Position numbers and translations under genes: made by a program. Of a DNA stretch of 64,000 nucleotides, positions 23,801 through 36,000 are shown one piece after another (positions within the stretch are counted from its first letter, which is position 1; each line of letters opens with the position of its first letter). The stretch spans positions 72,848,420 through 72,912,419 of the forward strand of contig OW388289.1 in the NCBI GenBank assembly GCA_936450465.1, in the 5' to 3' direction. The DNA is from Gibbula magus (Eukaryota; Mollusca; Gastropoda; Trochida; Trochidae). The notes under the pieces are model-generated. The model had not been told where the DNA came from and did not search any database. It worked only from the letters and a program-made list of their open reading frames with translations.

Positions 23801-24068
23801 TGTTGACATTAGCCATGCAGTTTATGGCGTTAGCTGTACATTTCAGCGAGATGCCCGTGCGTTTGCGTTGACAATACCGTCATTGGGTCATATCAATTAG
23901 ATTTCGAGCCCCAAACATGGGTAACCATACATGGCAGCACGGGTTGAGCGTACCCGGGAGTTGTCACAGATGAGGCCGTATTTGGGTTGTGCGTTTCATA
24001 CACAAGCTTGTTTACAGCTGTATTTGTTTAGAAATATTATGAAAGAGTATCCGTTTACACTCGACCGT

Positions 24069-24221
24069 AAGTGGGGTATAAGACAGATATACCCATACTT
24101 TTCCTCGTGTATAACATGATGCCCTACACTTTCCTTAGTGGTACACGGCTCCGCCTCGTAAGGAAAAAGTGTAGGGTATCATTCGATACACTCGGAACAG
24201 TATGGGTATATCTCTCACTTG
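24069..24221. repeat. Fold-back element with nested hairpin
   Basis: The outer arms are AGATATACCCATACT (about 24085) and AGTATGGGTATATCT (about 24199), and the inner arms CCCTACACTTTCCTTAG and GTAAGGAAAAAGTGTAGGG. Together they form a nested hairpin across 150 bp. The short open frames over it (23931-24404) are unconvincing. Confidence 0.8.
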
Positions 24222-24534
24222 TCAATGCAAGACCCAAAGGAAGACCTACATGTAGATAAGGTACCAGTAACCCCAGCAATTCCCCTATCAGACATCATGT
24301 ATCTGCATTGGTCGTCATCATCTGTTGATCTTCATCTTTGTCTCAATTATCTGTATCCTAGAACTTCAGAGTTTGACTCTATAAACACATGCAATACTGA
24401 CTGAATAGTATAAGCTTGAAAGACAGTAATAGAGTATGACACCTATTGGCTTGTGGGTTAAATTGGCATGTGTCATCGTAAAAGGTATACATGTGGGAAT
24501 CAGATACATTATATGGATAAAATCACACTTTCAG

Positions 24535-25496
24535 CAGTGTAGGAAACTTACCTGAAACTTGACCAGACACCAGGGCTGGTAACTTTGAAAACTTACCAGC
24601 CCTCTTATCAAGTTGCCAGTCCTACTAAGTGTCACATTTCAGCTCAGCAATAGTGAACAAAAGCAGACATGCATTCGGGTTTTCATAAACGTGGGCTAAT
24701 ACGTAATACTATCTGAACGCTTTCTGTAAACAAGCTATTTTCTTTCGCTCGCTTTGTTTTAAAATACTATACAATATTATGAAAAACCACTGGATGTCAC
24801 TTTGACATGACCCAGTCATTTATATATCAAGTGTAAATTTTGCAAAACAAGTGGTGCACTTTTCCCTCATGTGTTTAATTTAAGTAGAATGACACTTGAA
24901 GGATAGGCAATTGCTCTTATGCATATATTCTAGAAACTGAACGGTTTTCATGATGTCTATTATTTTCGCAGTAAAATTAAACCAAATGATAAAGCTACCT
25001 TGTAACCCAAACATAATGATTCCTGACACATGCATTAGATAGAATGTTAATAATAATTGATGAAAATATGTGTCATATATTCTCACAAATGCGCATTTGT
25101 AGATCACTAGTGCTGTTTCATGCATTCCAAGAAATAATTTGGACCATAATTACAATGATTTGTATTACCCCTTCAAGTTACGACTTTCAAATTTAAATAT
25201 TGTATTTTTTAAAAGTTATTGCCTAAACTGCAACATTTTGTGACATTAAGACAGTTGCGTTGCTTACCATGTTAAATAACATATGTTAAACAACTCTGGG
25301 TAATTCCGCTTGGTTACTAAAAATCTAACATTCAAGTTTTATTTCATCTATAATAATTAGTTTTAATACCAGACATGATTCTGACACAGATAAATATACC
25401 AGCCCGGCCGTCGGGCTGGTTGGGTTTATATTTCACCAGCCCCCAACGAAATTAACCCGTCTCGGGCGTTCGGGCGGGCAGCTGTTTCCTACACTG
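24535..25496. mobile_element. Non-autonomous hAT-like element (962 bp)
   Basis: It starts CAGTGTAGGAAAC and ends GTTTCCTACACTG, a perfect 13-bp inverted repeat beginning CAGTG as in hAT elements. Directly outside on both sides is CTTTCAG (24528-24534 and 25497-25503), a 7-bp direct repeat close to the 8-bp hAT target duplication. The interior is AT-rich and non-coding, with GC-rich CCAGCCC/GGGCTGG motifs near both ends. It would need a transposase in trans. Confidence 0.8.
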
Positions 25497-25819
25497 CTTT
25501 CAGTGAAGACATTTAGTAAAGCCCTCGTTGAAAACCTCTCCCTTTCTATAATATAACCTATTGCTATCTAAGGAGCATGTGCACGTTTATACCTCTTTGC
25601 GGACACCCACAGTGGGTATTTTGTTACATATATGGCAACAATGAGTTTTAAAAGCTTTATGAATAGTTGTCAATCAAACTTGCCACTATTCCGATGTATG
25701 AACATAAAATAGTTCAGTCTTCGTCAACCTTTAACGGACATTGAATATTCAAGTACGCTATAGGTACTATCTTTCTGTTGGGATTTATATTGTTCGTGTC
25801 ACATATTATACATTACACA

Positions 25820-26665
25820 TTAAGATAAGATAAGATAAGATAATTCTGTATTGCCCGTAAGAGAATCTGTTTCACGTCTGAGTGAGCATAAATACAAAAT
25901 TATACACATTCATTTATAATAAATACATGGAATATATACATGGTTATATAACATGGACAACGAGTATGATGATGGGAACATTATTCAATAGAGAATTTGA
26001 CTTTGGTACAAAATACATTATATAACGTTTGGTTTTGCACGTCGGTACATTATACCGACGGCCAGAGGGTAACAATTCAAAACAGTCGTGCAAAACATGT
26101 GAAGGGTCACAGATAATTTTCGAAGCCAAGTTTTGAGCCTGTCCTTCATGAAGTTCATCTAATGTCTTAAAGATACGATTAGAAATTGTCTCTCCTTGTT
26201 TAATTATCTTATTTAATTTGTTTCTATTTGTTAGTGACAGGGAGCCGAACCAACATTGGAAAGAGAACATGAGAATAGACTGAACACAGGTTTTTATAGA
26301 ATAGAGCCAAAATAGTTGAGTCATTGTGGTAAGATCGGAGCATCCTGAGGAAATGAAGGCGAGGTTGACACTTGCTATAAATACGATCCGTATTTTCAGA
26401 GAAATTCAAATTATTATCAATACGAGTTCCAAGATTTTGTAACCACTAACTACTTCAACAACATCTCCATTTATAATGACTGGACTACCTGCTGGCTTAT
26501 TCCTTCGAAAATCTATAACAAGTTCCTTTGTTTTTGATACATTTAGTTCCAAAAAGTTGTCACGACACCACTTTAAAAAATCATTTATTTCATCTTTATA
26601 TGTATTCTGTGAACTGAACTGAACTTGATTTACACTCAGGCCGCAGACAGCGGCATATGAGGATA
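25820..26665 (-). pseudogene. LINE ORF2 C-terminal part (CR1/L2-like)
   Basis: Three overlapping minus-strand frames give one decayed protein. Frame one, 26665-26406, contains LKWCRDNFLELNVSKTKEL. Frame two, 26409-26224, contains FSENTDRIYSKCQPRLHFL. Frame three, 26324-25944, contains MFSFQCWFGSLSLTNRNKL and ends FELLPSGRRYNVP. This is the RT thumb and C-terminal region of CR1/L2-like LINEs. The 3' tail is an AAGAT-type short repeat (plus strand TAAGATAAGATAAGATAA at 25822-25841). It is interrupted by frameshifts and truncated at 26665 where a fold-back repeat begins. Confidence 0.8.
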
Positions 26666-26830
26666 TAGAGATTATTAACCAAGTGTGTTTCCGTATCATT
26701 TATATCATATTTTTGGAATAAAAATTGTATTATGCGAGCCTTTGGCGAGCATAATACATTATTTTTTATTCCACATATATGATATTAATGATACGGAAAC
26801 ACACGAGGTTAATAATCTCTTTATCATATA
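26655..26830. repeat. Inverted repeat abutting the LINE
   Basis: The left arm GAGATTATTAACCAAGTGTG continuing TTTCCGTATCATT is complementary to AATGATACGGAAACACACG continuing AGGTTAATAATCTC. The centre is the near-palindrome GTATTATGCGAGCC / GGCGAGCATAATAC. Arms are about 75 bp. The left arm overlaps the end of the minus-strand LINE. Confidence 0.8.
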
Positions 26831-28881
26831 TGTCATTATTAAAATAAGCGTGTTTTTGTAGTAAAAGTGGAAAGAGAATTGACCTAGTTTTAGCGGAGTA
26901 ATATCACAGACGGTACATCAAAGTGATGATCACGACATCGGCTGTGAAGTGCCTAAAATAGTTCTTAATTAAAACAATTTAAAAACACATCATGTGCGCG
27001 ATTCTTTAAAAAATCAACAGTTGGTCCCTGGTTTCTTGTTCATGGAGATATTTTCAATCAGTTCATAAGCATCTATCTAAAGCACTCATAAATAATTTGG
27101 TCACGTTCCTAGAACAAGGGAAGTAACTCTAGTTTCAACGTTTTGGAAGCTGCGTTGCCGGGTTGGTTCGGATTGCTGCATAATAACAGTATCTTTCGCA
27201 TTTAAACGGTAATTATTTGTGAGGTGGGGTTGTTTCCTTTGTTTATGACAATAAGTACCTATTAATGTACCTAATACCGTATGCTCAGCCCTCAAGAACT
27301 GCCAAAAGCTATAGTGCGATCGACGAGGCGCGTCAGTAGGTCACACACTGACACATCAAGATTCATTTTGTACACATAGGCCAGTAGGAATTTCCCCAAA
27401 TTTAAATGAACCCGGACATTTTCGATAACAGACAAATAACTGTAAAAAATGAAAGAATGCATGTCCCTTACTCTCAGAAAAAAACCCAACCAAAATCAAC
27501 CCTTGGCAGAAAAAGTTATGACCACTTGAAAATGTCACAGAAAGGTGTGCTGAGATTTCCTGATGTAAAATCAGTTGTATGACAAATACTGTCTGAGTTA
27601 TCTCCCTTCGTAGCAACTGATAAAATGGCTGACATTGTTGTTGACAACAGAAGTTTGAAAGCGCTGAAATATGATATTAAAGGTAAAAACAGTGAGTATT
27701 CTATAGTGAAATACATGAAGACATTCATATCAAAGTATTAGACTTCAAAAGATTCCTTAAAATTTTCAGATTTTCAGTGTTTGAGCAATACAAATTTTAA
27801 CATGATAAATTTATTATTTTGACTCCAAAGTCATTCAGAAACTCGCAAAATATGCCTTTTCAACTATGATTTGTAATATAATAGTAATGTAACTGATGAG
27901 TAGAAGGTTTTAGGAGATGAATTAAATTAAATGTCAAGTGAAACATTGTGTAAATAAATTGTAAAAAATGATTTAATCAGCTGGACATGCAATCATACTG
28001 ATACTACTTTCACGTTGACTTATTTCATATGAAAAACGCGTCTGTTGATCAGTCCATTTTAGGGTGATTTTAGGTTAATAATAAATAATATTTCAAGAAA
28101 ATTAAAATTAGAAGTTTTTCAATGCAAACATAAGAGATATTCTTTACCACACAATACATCATTGGTCTGTAAAGATTAAAAGTATATCAATCTATTTAAT
28201 TCAAAATAGTCATTTGTTTTCTGAAATTTAAAGAACAAATTAAAAATTATCAATTTACGAAGACCCAAATAAAATCTCTCAATTATATAATAGCTAAATA
28301 TTAATTAAAAACTAAATTATATATGTCCTTAGTTGTGGGAAAATCATATGACAGAATGTTATTTGTCACTTTATTTTATTCAATTAAACAAAAGCATTAT
28401 TTTTTTCCTGTGTCATGCTTGTCATTAATGTCAGAAAATGGTTATCTTATCATAAAATTACATAACTTGAGAAAATTGCACAAAGCTTTTTTTAATGCAC
28501 AAATTTATTTCAAACTTTCAACATGCTAAAAGACAAACAAAAAAATTTTACATCATAAAAAAATACATATTATTTATATAGAAAATACACAATACTATTA
28601 AAATTTGATTGAGCCAATATTACTCAAATTCCTCTTTCTTAACAGAAACATGAGTCTCAAATAATCCTCCAAAAATGAGTTGCCAACCATACAAGAAAAC
28701 AAACAGAAAACAAAAACCAACAATAATATTACGTAGTGGATTGAACGTATATTTGGAATGTTTACTCAATTCGATACTTAAGCAGAAGGTATCATAAATG
28801 AAACAAACTGAAAATTTGTATCATTAATCAATTTGTTTTTCAATTCTACAGGCAGCTCTCTGTGTCATTTGTGAATCTAAC

Positions 28882-29042
28882 CACAGTGGCGTGTATCGCT
28901 TAGAAACAGCGTTTGAAAGACATATAACTATATAGACCCTACCCTATTACTATATTATTGGGATACCCAATAATATAGTAATAGGGTAGGGTCAATATAG
29001 TTATATGTCTTTCAAACGCTGTTTCTAAGCAAAACACGCCCC
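28882..29042. mobile_element. Near-perfect palindromic MITE with 12-bp direct repeats
   Basis: The two arms of about 75 bp (from GTGGCGTGTATCGCTTAGAA, with centre TTATTGGGATACCCAATAA, to TTCTAAGCAAAACACGCCCC) are almost identical inverted copies. TGTGAATCTAAC flanks it on both sides (28870-28881 and 29043-29054). It is nested within the larger 27379-31163 element, and the high arm identity implies recent insertion or gene conversion between arms. Confidence 0.85.
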
Positions 29043-29139
29043 TGTGAATCTAACAACCAAAGAGACCTTGTGCTGTGCTGAGTCTGTCGGATCTTAGAGA
29101 GCTATTGAACAATTATCATAGTCTTAAACATTATATAAG

Positions 29140-29408
29140 GTTTTGAGGTGTGGTGAGGTGAGTATTTCACTTATATCACTGCTGCTAGTATTATGGCAGG
29201 GAGAAAGCCCGCAACGCCATGTGGCTATGCCTTACGGTGAAACATAAGAGCATCGGTTGGAACTAGCGAACCATGGGTGGTACTACGCTGAAATTCAGTG
29301 TAGCATTGCACCCAAACCTTACTGCGTGTAGAACAGTTCTCTACTGCAAACAAACTTGCCGTGCCCCTGGCGGGATTCGAACTCGGGACCTCTTGATCCG
29401 AGGCCTAT
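29140..29408 (-). mobile_element. tRNA-derived SINE
   Basis: The minus strand near 29405-29350 reads GATCAAGAGGTCCCGAG then TTCGAATCCCGCC, a canonical tRNA anticodon-arm/T-arm region with B-box GGTTCGAATCC-like sequence. The remaining tRNA-unrelated body extends to about 29140. No A-box was placed with confidence and the head is flanked by repeat sequence. Confidence 0.55.
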
Positions 29409-29999
29409 AAGGTTTTGATGGATTCCGGGAAAGAAGTTACACTATTTCAAACTTAAAAAACATTTCCCCACCATAATGATACTAACTTTGAAATAATAAA
29501 TAATCTGTACTTGAAGAAACACACTTAGACAAATCCACCGTCAAGGGTTTTAAGCCTGGTGAAGATAATACAAGCAGTTGCAGTCAGATACCATAAATAC
29601 TTTCTTCTTGACAATCCCTAGAACACTGAACAGGAAAACTGTGCTAATGGCTTAAAAACAATACTCACATTTGTCAGCAACTCACTCTCCATGCAGTATG
29701 TGCATATGAATCTCTTCCGTCCTATCTTTCACCACAAATTGAACCACTTTTGATAAAATGTCTACAGGGGAGAGTGACCGATACAAATGTAGATCAGACA
29801 ACATTTTCCTACCAATTTCAAGAGATTTTTTATTTGTCCCCTATATCTGGCGTCTTCAGAACAGGTATGATGCTCTGACAGGCGATAGGCCTACAGCATC
29901 TTAGTTTATAATGTCAATTAGTCCTAAATTATAAATGTTAAAGAAATAAGTTCATTAAAAACACTTAACAATTGTTTTTATTTATCTTTTTTGTGTACT

Positions 30000-31040
30000 T
30001 TTACTCAAATATAATTTTCTCAAGGTTTTGGCATGGTAATCCACCGTTAATAAGTACCCTTCTGGCATTCACTTATCCATAAAATGGACTTGTTCTAAAT
30101 GTAATTCTTCAACTAAACATTAAATAATTCTCTCACTTTTAAGTTTATTTTGTAAGGTTTCAATGGTGAATAAGTGCCCCATGTAGGTTCATATATCCCA
30201 AAATGTTCTTGATGTGCTAAAAATATTTGAGTTCACAAAATATTTTACGATATTCTCATAATGTTCATCAGTGGAAAAGTATCTAATTGAGGTTTATTTA
30301 GTGATAAAATTGTCTTGTTGTACTACATGGAATGATTTTCACAAACAAAATTGCTATTTTGTCCTCTTTTTTTAAAGGATTTTACCCCCAAAATAAAAAA
30401 AATCCCGATGATTTTGTTGGAAAAGTAACACATTTGGGGTCTTTTGGTCAAAAATTTGGCTTGTTATCCTAAACATTCCATTCTAATCACCACAACAGTG
30501 TATTATGCAACACATTCAATTTTCTTTAATTTTTCAAGGTTTTTGACCCAAAAAACAGACATGTTGCTCAGCCAAGAGTATCAGTGACAATTAAAAGTAT
30601 GCCATAGTGCATGGTCTATGATACAAGTCATTATAAAAGTGTATTATGCAATAGTTATATTTTTAAATAAATTATTCCCATTTTCTTTAATTTTTCAAGG
30701 TTTTTGACCCAAAAAAACAACATGTTGTTCAGCTAAGAGCATTATTTACCATTAGAAATATGTAATGGTGCAATATCTTTCATTTTAATTACCCCAAAAG
30801 TGTGTTAAGCAACAGATGTACTTTTTAAAAAATTATTCCAATTTTCTTTCATTTTTTAAGGTTTTTGACCTCAAAACAGACATTTTGATCATCTAATACC
30901 ATCATTGACCAAAAGAAGTATGCAATGGTGTATGATCTATTGTTTTAATCACTAGAAATGTATTTTATGCAGCAGATAAATTTTTAAATAAATTATTCCT
31001 ATTTTCTTTCATTTTTTAAGGTTTTTGCCCCGAAAATGCA
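30000..31040. repeat. 161-bp satellite array, about 6 units
   Basis: The phrase TTTTCTTTAATTTTTCAAGG followed by TTTTTGAC occurs at about 30519, 30680, 30841 and 31001, a constant 160-161 bp period. More degenerate units are recognisable at about 30360 and towards 30014. Each unit also has a GTATTATGCAA-like phrase. The array forms the right arm side of the 3.8-kb inverted-repeat element. Confidence 0.85.
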
Positions 31041-31586
31041 TTTTGCCAATGGTTGATTTTGGTTGGGTTTTTCATGGTTCATCAGCACTGTCATAGGGAC
31101 CATTTAAAAACAAAATTTGTCTGTTATCGAAAATGTCCGGGTTTTTCATAATTTCTACTGGCCTAACAGGACACTGCAGCTACTTGCTGATGCTGTTGGT
31201 TAGCGCATTGAAGTTTTGAATGATTTTTTTAAACAAATCTACAATTATCTTGACTTTGTTAACACTCTAAATGCACAGCTGAGTGTACCATTTCAGATGA
31301 TTTCGTATTTTCGAATATCCATTCTTTCAAGCGGAAATACTCTGGTAAACTCCCGGTTACGCTTTTCAATGATACGTAAACAGTTATAGGATTCGCACGA
31401 AAAGAGTGGAATTCTGCAAAAGTAGTTCGTGTATTTGACCTTTGACCTGTTTTGCATATTTATCAGATTTGGATACCAATGCAAGTTTATCAGATTGATT
31501 TATTGTATCGATAACACCCTCCATTATATGATAAACATTATTACATTATAGATACATACAAACATACATACATACATACATACATC

Positions 31587-31960
31587 CTAATGAACAAATA
31601 TGGTCACGACTTCCGTGTTAACAAGAGAAATATCCTGCCTTAAATTATACCTATAATTACAAATCCTATTTTCAAAAGGTGTTTTAGGGCGGGTATACCT
31701 GCTGACTTTTATCTCCAGTGGTAATGTGCCACAGCGTAACTTACTCAGTACACTACGTTTACATCTTGTTAACACAATAGTAACATATACTTCCGGAATA
31801 AAAAGTTTCTTGAATAATTTGTAAGTACATAATTTATTACCATTCTGTTGACCTCTTTCATTATTTATGATAAAATATGTTTTGGCGTTTGAATGTAGGG
31901 CTTCCACGGGTACTCGAGTACTCGAGTACGAGTCGGGTTTAGCTGAACTCGAGTCCATTT
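31587..31960 (-). pseudogene. LINE ORF2 C-terminal fragment
   Basis: The minus strand reads KLFKKLFIPEVYVTIVLTRC, then KLRCGTLPLEI and RYTRPKTPFENRICNY, a common non-LTR ORF2 tail just before the zinc-binding region; the 16801-17050 fragment shows the same GR(Y/F)T... start. It is 5'-truncated, and a CATA microsatellite (31556-31584) lies at its 3' side. Confidence 0.55.
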
Positions 31961-31985
31961 TCTGGGACTCGAGGACTCGATATAA
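31905..31985. repeat. ACTCGAG-rich short repeat
   Basis: ACTCGAGTACTCGAGTACGA followed by further ACTCGAG copies gives five or more CTCGAG sites in 80 bp. It has no recognised function. Confidence 0.6.
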
Positions 31986-32160
31986 GATTACATTAATTTC
32001 ACATTAATTTGAGTCACCTTGTGCAAGTTATATACATTGAACATGTCGTGCCTGAAACAAGATTTAACAACAACTGCAGTGGACCCCGTATGTCGTGGTA
32101 CCTGAGGGACAAGTTTTATACCACGTTTTAAGTTACACCAGCCTTGGTCACATCAGCTAC

Positions 32161-32658
32161 TTAAAGGTACATCCGTTGTGTTGTTGGGGGTCACATATTG
32201 CAAACGTTATAAATGGTGTAACTTTATCGAGAATTACCGACTGTCACCAAAAACTACCATTTTGACGATAGTAGACTTAGCATAATGACGATATGAAGGT
32301 GAAAGTAGTGATTTCTGATCGAAAACTGGACAATGCACAGGGTGTGGCGCGCGTCAATGAGTCAAACGTAATTTTGGAATCTTATTTATAACAGACAAAA
32401 AGACAAATTTGAGTTGATAATGTTTAATAGGTCACATAACTACTGTGCATGTAAAACGGACGTGCAGTTTCGGTGTCTGCACATGCATAATGATGTTACT
32501 CAATTTTAATTGGAAACTAGTAATTATGATATATTTGGCGATTGGGGATAAATGTGCAAGCTGAGTGAATTTATTTGTATTGTAAACATCACATGTGGTG
32601 AGTTGGAACGTATTAAAGCCAAATAAAATTTTATGAAACACAATGGATGCACCTTTAA
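32161..32658 (+). mobile_element. TTAA-ended MITE family A, full-length 498-bp copy
   Basis: It starts TTAAAGGTACATCCGTTGTG and ends CACAATGGATGCACCTTTAA, with about 20-bp inverted termini. The interior matches the copies at 790, 10134, 55360 and 56297, including GACGATATGAAGGTGAAAGT. It is the best preserved plus-strand copy and lies 430 bp upstream of IER3IP1. Non-coding. Confidence 0.85.
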
Positions 32659-33087
32659 GTACTTTCATTATCATAGCCACACATTTCAGTGAAGCATTAT
32701 GAAGTTTGGAACTTCGGGAAAAGATCAAATAAAAGGCTACATTTCATTTCATTAACATAAACAGTATTCGGCAGCATGGCTAGTATAATATTTTAAAACC
32801 TAAAGATTACATCAGAGATCATTACCATTTATGTTGTGCAAAAATGTTCTCGGTTTACACGAAACCGCGCGCTCAAACGCATCTAAAAGGGACCAGTTAT
32901 TGTGTTAAATCCAATTCTAGAAATTGACAGCATAATAGGATTCAAAACTACTAGATCATCAAAATATTAAATCAAATTTGTCTTGTCTGCATTTAATATC
33001 TTACTTTAAATTATGTTCAAATCGTTGAGGTGTTATCGTTTTCTGAAAACTACTTCTCCCTTGCAGACGAAAACTTCCGGTGCCAAC

Positions 33088-36000
33088 ATGGCGTTTACAC
33101 TGTACTCGTTGATCGAGGCAATGATTTTATGTTTGAACGCTGTATGTGTTCTACACGAGGAACGATTTTTAGCTAAAGGTAATCATATCTAGAAATATTC
33201 AAAGTTAAGTTCTGTTAAATATGTTAGTATGTAATTAGTTCATCTTGAAGATATATTGACGCAGATTGTAAGCTTCAAATCAACTGCAAAAAAGTCACTC
33301 TCACTCTCACTGTGACTGACTAGCACGATTAGCTGTGACTTGTAGAATTTATAAAAAAAAAATCTATATCTGTACAATCACAGTTTTCATAAAAAAGACA
33401 TATTTGGTTATATCAAAATCACAAATGACAATATGCTGACTATAAACATGATAAAAGAAATGTGATTAATCATGTTCCCAGGGCCTGGTCACTGGTGTTA
33501 ATTTTAAATGCTCAATTAAGTGCTTTACATCAAATGTAGTCAGACATTGCTGTCATTTTAGGAGATGGAGAACTGTCTAAAAAAAAACTCAACTGGTGGA
33601 CAAAGTAAAGCAACCTGATCTTGTTGATTTTCTATATAGATAAAAGACACTTTAGACAATATATTGAGAACTCACCCAAGTGTCTCCTGACATCAAATAT
33701 ATCAACACAATTTGATAAAAGTTATACAATATCCAAGGATTTGTTAATTGTTTAAAGTGTTAACAAGAGACAGGAAGGTGGATTCTATTTATCATCCAAA
33801 GCTATTCTTTATTACTTTCAATAAAAACTGTATGTCTCTGAACACAGTACTGACATTATCCTTCCAGTGTAAGATGTTATAGCATTGTGTAGACGTAACT
33901 ATCGCCGGAACTATCTCCGGTAAACCTCCGTTCCCACGCGAAGCATAGCCCAGCGTAGGGGAGCTTGACCGAGGCGAGCATGATCGTCTAAGCATTGTGA
34001 TGTTATTATTTGATGAGGTAAAGGCATTATGATGTCATTTTGTTGACGGTGACAGGGCATTGTGCCTAATCTACTGCCAACGTTATATAGGAGATTCGCT
34101 TGATATCACACAAGATAAATCCTGATACCTTGCAATGGGAAGGTTGCTAATACAGCACTGTATCCCCATCATCAACAACTTTCTATCTACCAATCTTTTA
34201 ATTTCTTTCAAAAATAATATTACAGATATAATGTGGAAATTAAATCCATTGAAATTAGTAAAAAAAAAAAGAAGCTTTTTGAAAGGAGCCCCTAGTTTTT
34301 GTTAAAAACAATATTGATAATAGGAATTACATTACTGAATCAAGTGATAAATAGATAAATGGCCAAAACATATGTAAAAATGTATTAGACTCAATTATAT
34401 TTAGACAGAAAAACACCTTTACTAATTATCGTGATTACTCAACTTATTTGGGGGTGAATATTTTGGTGTGTATATAGGGGATTCTTAATATTGCCTCATG
34501 AATATTTATGAGGCCTATGGAACCGCGTTCGCTAAATCGAAAACGAGGCTAAGGCCGCTTCCAAACCCGGAAGTACCATTCACATAGCATTGACAAGTCG
34601 GTAGCTCTTCTAAATAACACTTACTTTTATTTAAAATAATGATAAAATCACTGGGAAAACTTTCAAGATCGATGCATCTGTCGATTATCTTCAATTACCA
34701 CCGCCCAGGATACTGGCGATGTTTTTCGAATAATTTACGGTAGGATTTCCTCGTTGTGTTTACCGTCATTTTGAACTGTAAACCTGTCAAACTCGTTGTT
34801 GTTTGCTCTAATTTGAACAAATACGAATGAAAATTTACACCCTACCCATGCATGCCAAGAAATCATTGTATATAGTCACTGGGTGGGAAGAAACTGTTCA
34901 AATCTTTGCCATCATTCGGCTAAACGGTCAGCTCGTGTGACATGCCTACGAACTGCAAAGGGGTCATTCAGTGCAACTCACTGTAAACGAACCAAATTCT
35001 TGTTTTTAAAAAAATGTGTAAATTGATTCAAATTGTTCATTTGGATTTAGTTCAATTACGGTCCAATACGTACAGGTTATTTTACGTTCTCTTGTTGAAG
35101 CAGTAAAGTAGATATTATAATTCAATCAAATATATATAATATGTTCTAGTTTTAAACAATATTTATTTTAGTAAGTCATTTGAATGTCTACATGAGCAAA
35201 ATAATTTTAAACAATGAACATAGCGTTCTTATTTATATGTAAGAAATACATAAACATATTTAGCAATCAATCTATTATGGCTTTATTTAATTAATGGTTT
35301 GAGGAAAGTTATCAATGATCAGTCAGTAATCAATGTTTTCAATGTGATGAGGATTCTAATTTGTGAGCACATGTAGATATGTGAATAAGCTTTGAAAATT
35401 AAACAGATGTTTAAAAAAATATTTCATAAGAAAAGGAGTTCTACCTACAAACATACTATTTATTTTATTTAAGAAGCTGACAACAGTACACAAAATTAAT
35501 TAAATGAATGATGGAACCCTTTACAAAACAGGAAATAAATAGTTGAAAAACAGTTGTACCTTATGATCTGTGGTAATAAATTTATAATGGTAATATTGGA
35601 ATAAAAATAAACATAAACTAAAAGGAGTGAGACTAATTCAAAAGTTAGGAGAGTAATTTTATATTCCTTGTACTTCAAAAATGAAAAAATTTTTTTTTTA
35701 AATATTACATGCTTACTTTATATTACATGAATTTAATATATTTACTGAATTCTATTCATTTCAAAATAAAGAAACAATCTCCCAGTGCTAATGTGATATT
35801 ATACCCCATGTCATACATGGCATGAAGATTTGAATACCCTATGTAGTATGTACCCACCTACCTATTTGCAATCAGGGTCCCTTTTTAACTTTATGAATTA
35901 TTCTAGAATAATAAATCAGAATAGAAAGCATTCAGTGGGATTGTGTATCTTTTAAAAGTTTTTAAAAAATTAATAAATAAAATAAAAATAATATACATTT

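Larger units (their letters stand above)
27379..31163. mobile_element. TA-flanked 3.8-kb terminal-inverted-repeat element, non-coding
   Basis: The left end GGCCAGTAGGAATT (27379) is matched by the complement of AATTTCTACTGGCC (ending 31163), and TA lies directly outside each end. The inverted similarity runs inward for over 100 bp: CCCGGACATTTTCGATAACA and AACCCAACCAAAATCAACC appear on the left, with their complements at about 31050-31140. The interior holds a 161-bp palindrome insertion, a tRNA-derived SINE and a 161-bp satellite, but no coding sequence. A TA flank suits Tc1/mariner-type or other TA-targeting transposons; the superfamily is unassigned. Confidence 0.7.

Noticed and set aside
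26224..26699. Treating overlapping minus ORFs as separate genes
   Set aside because: They are one frameshifted LINE ORF2.
33792..33995. Minus frame in IER3IP1 intron 1
   Set aside because: No family match; probably repeat-derived, and it lies antisense in an intron.
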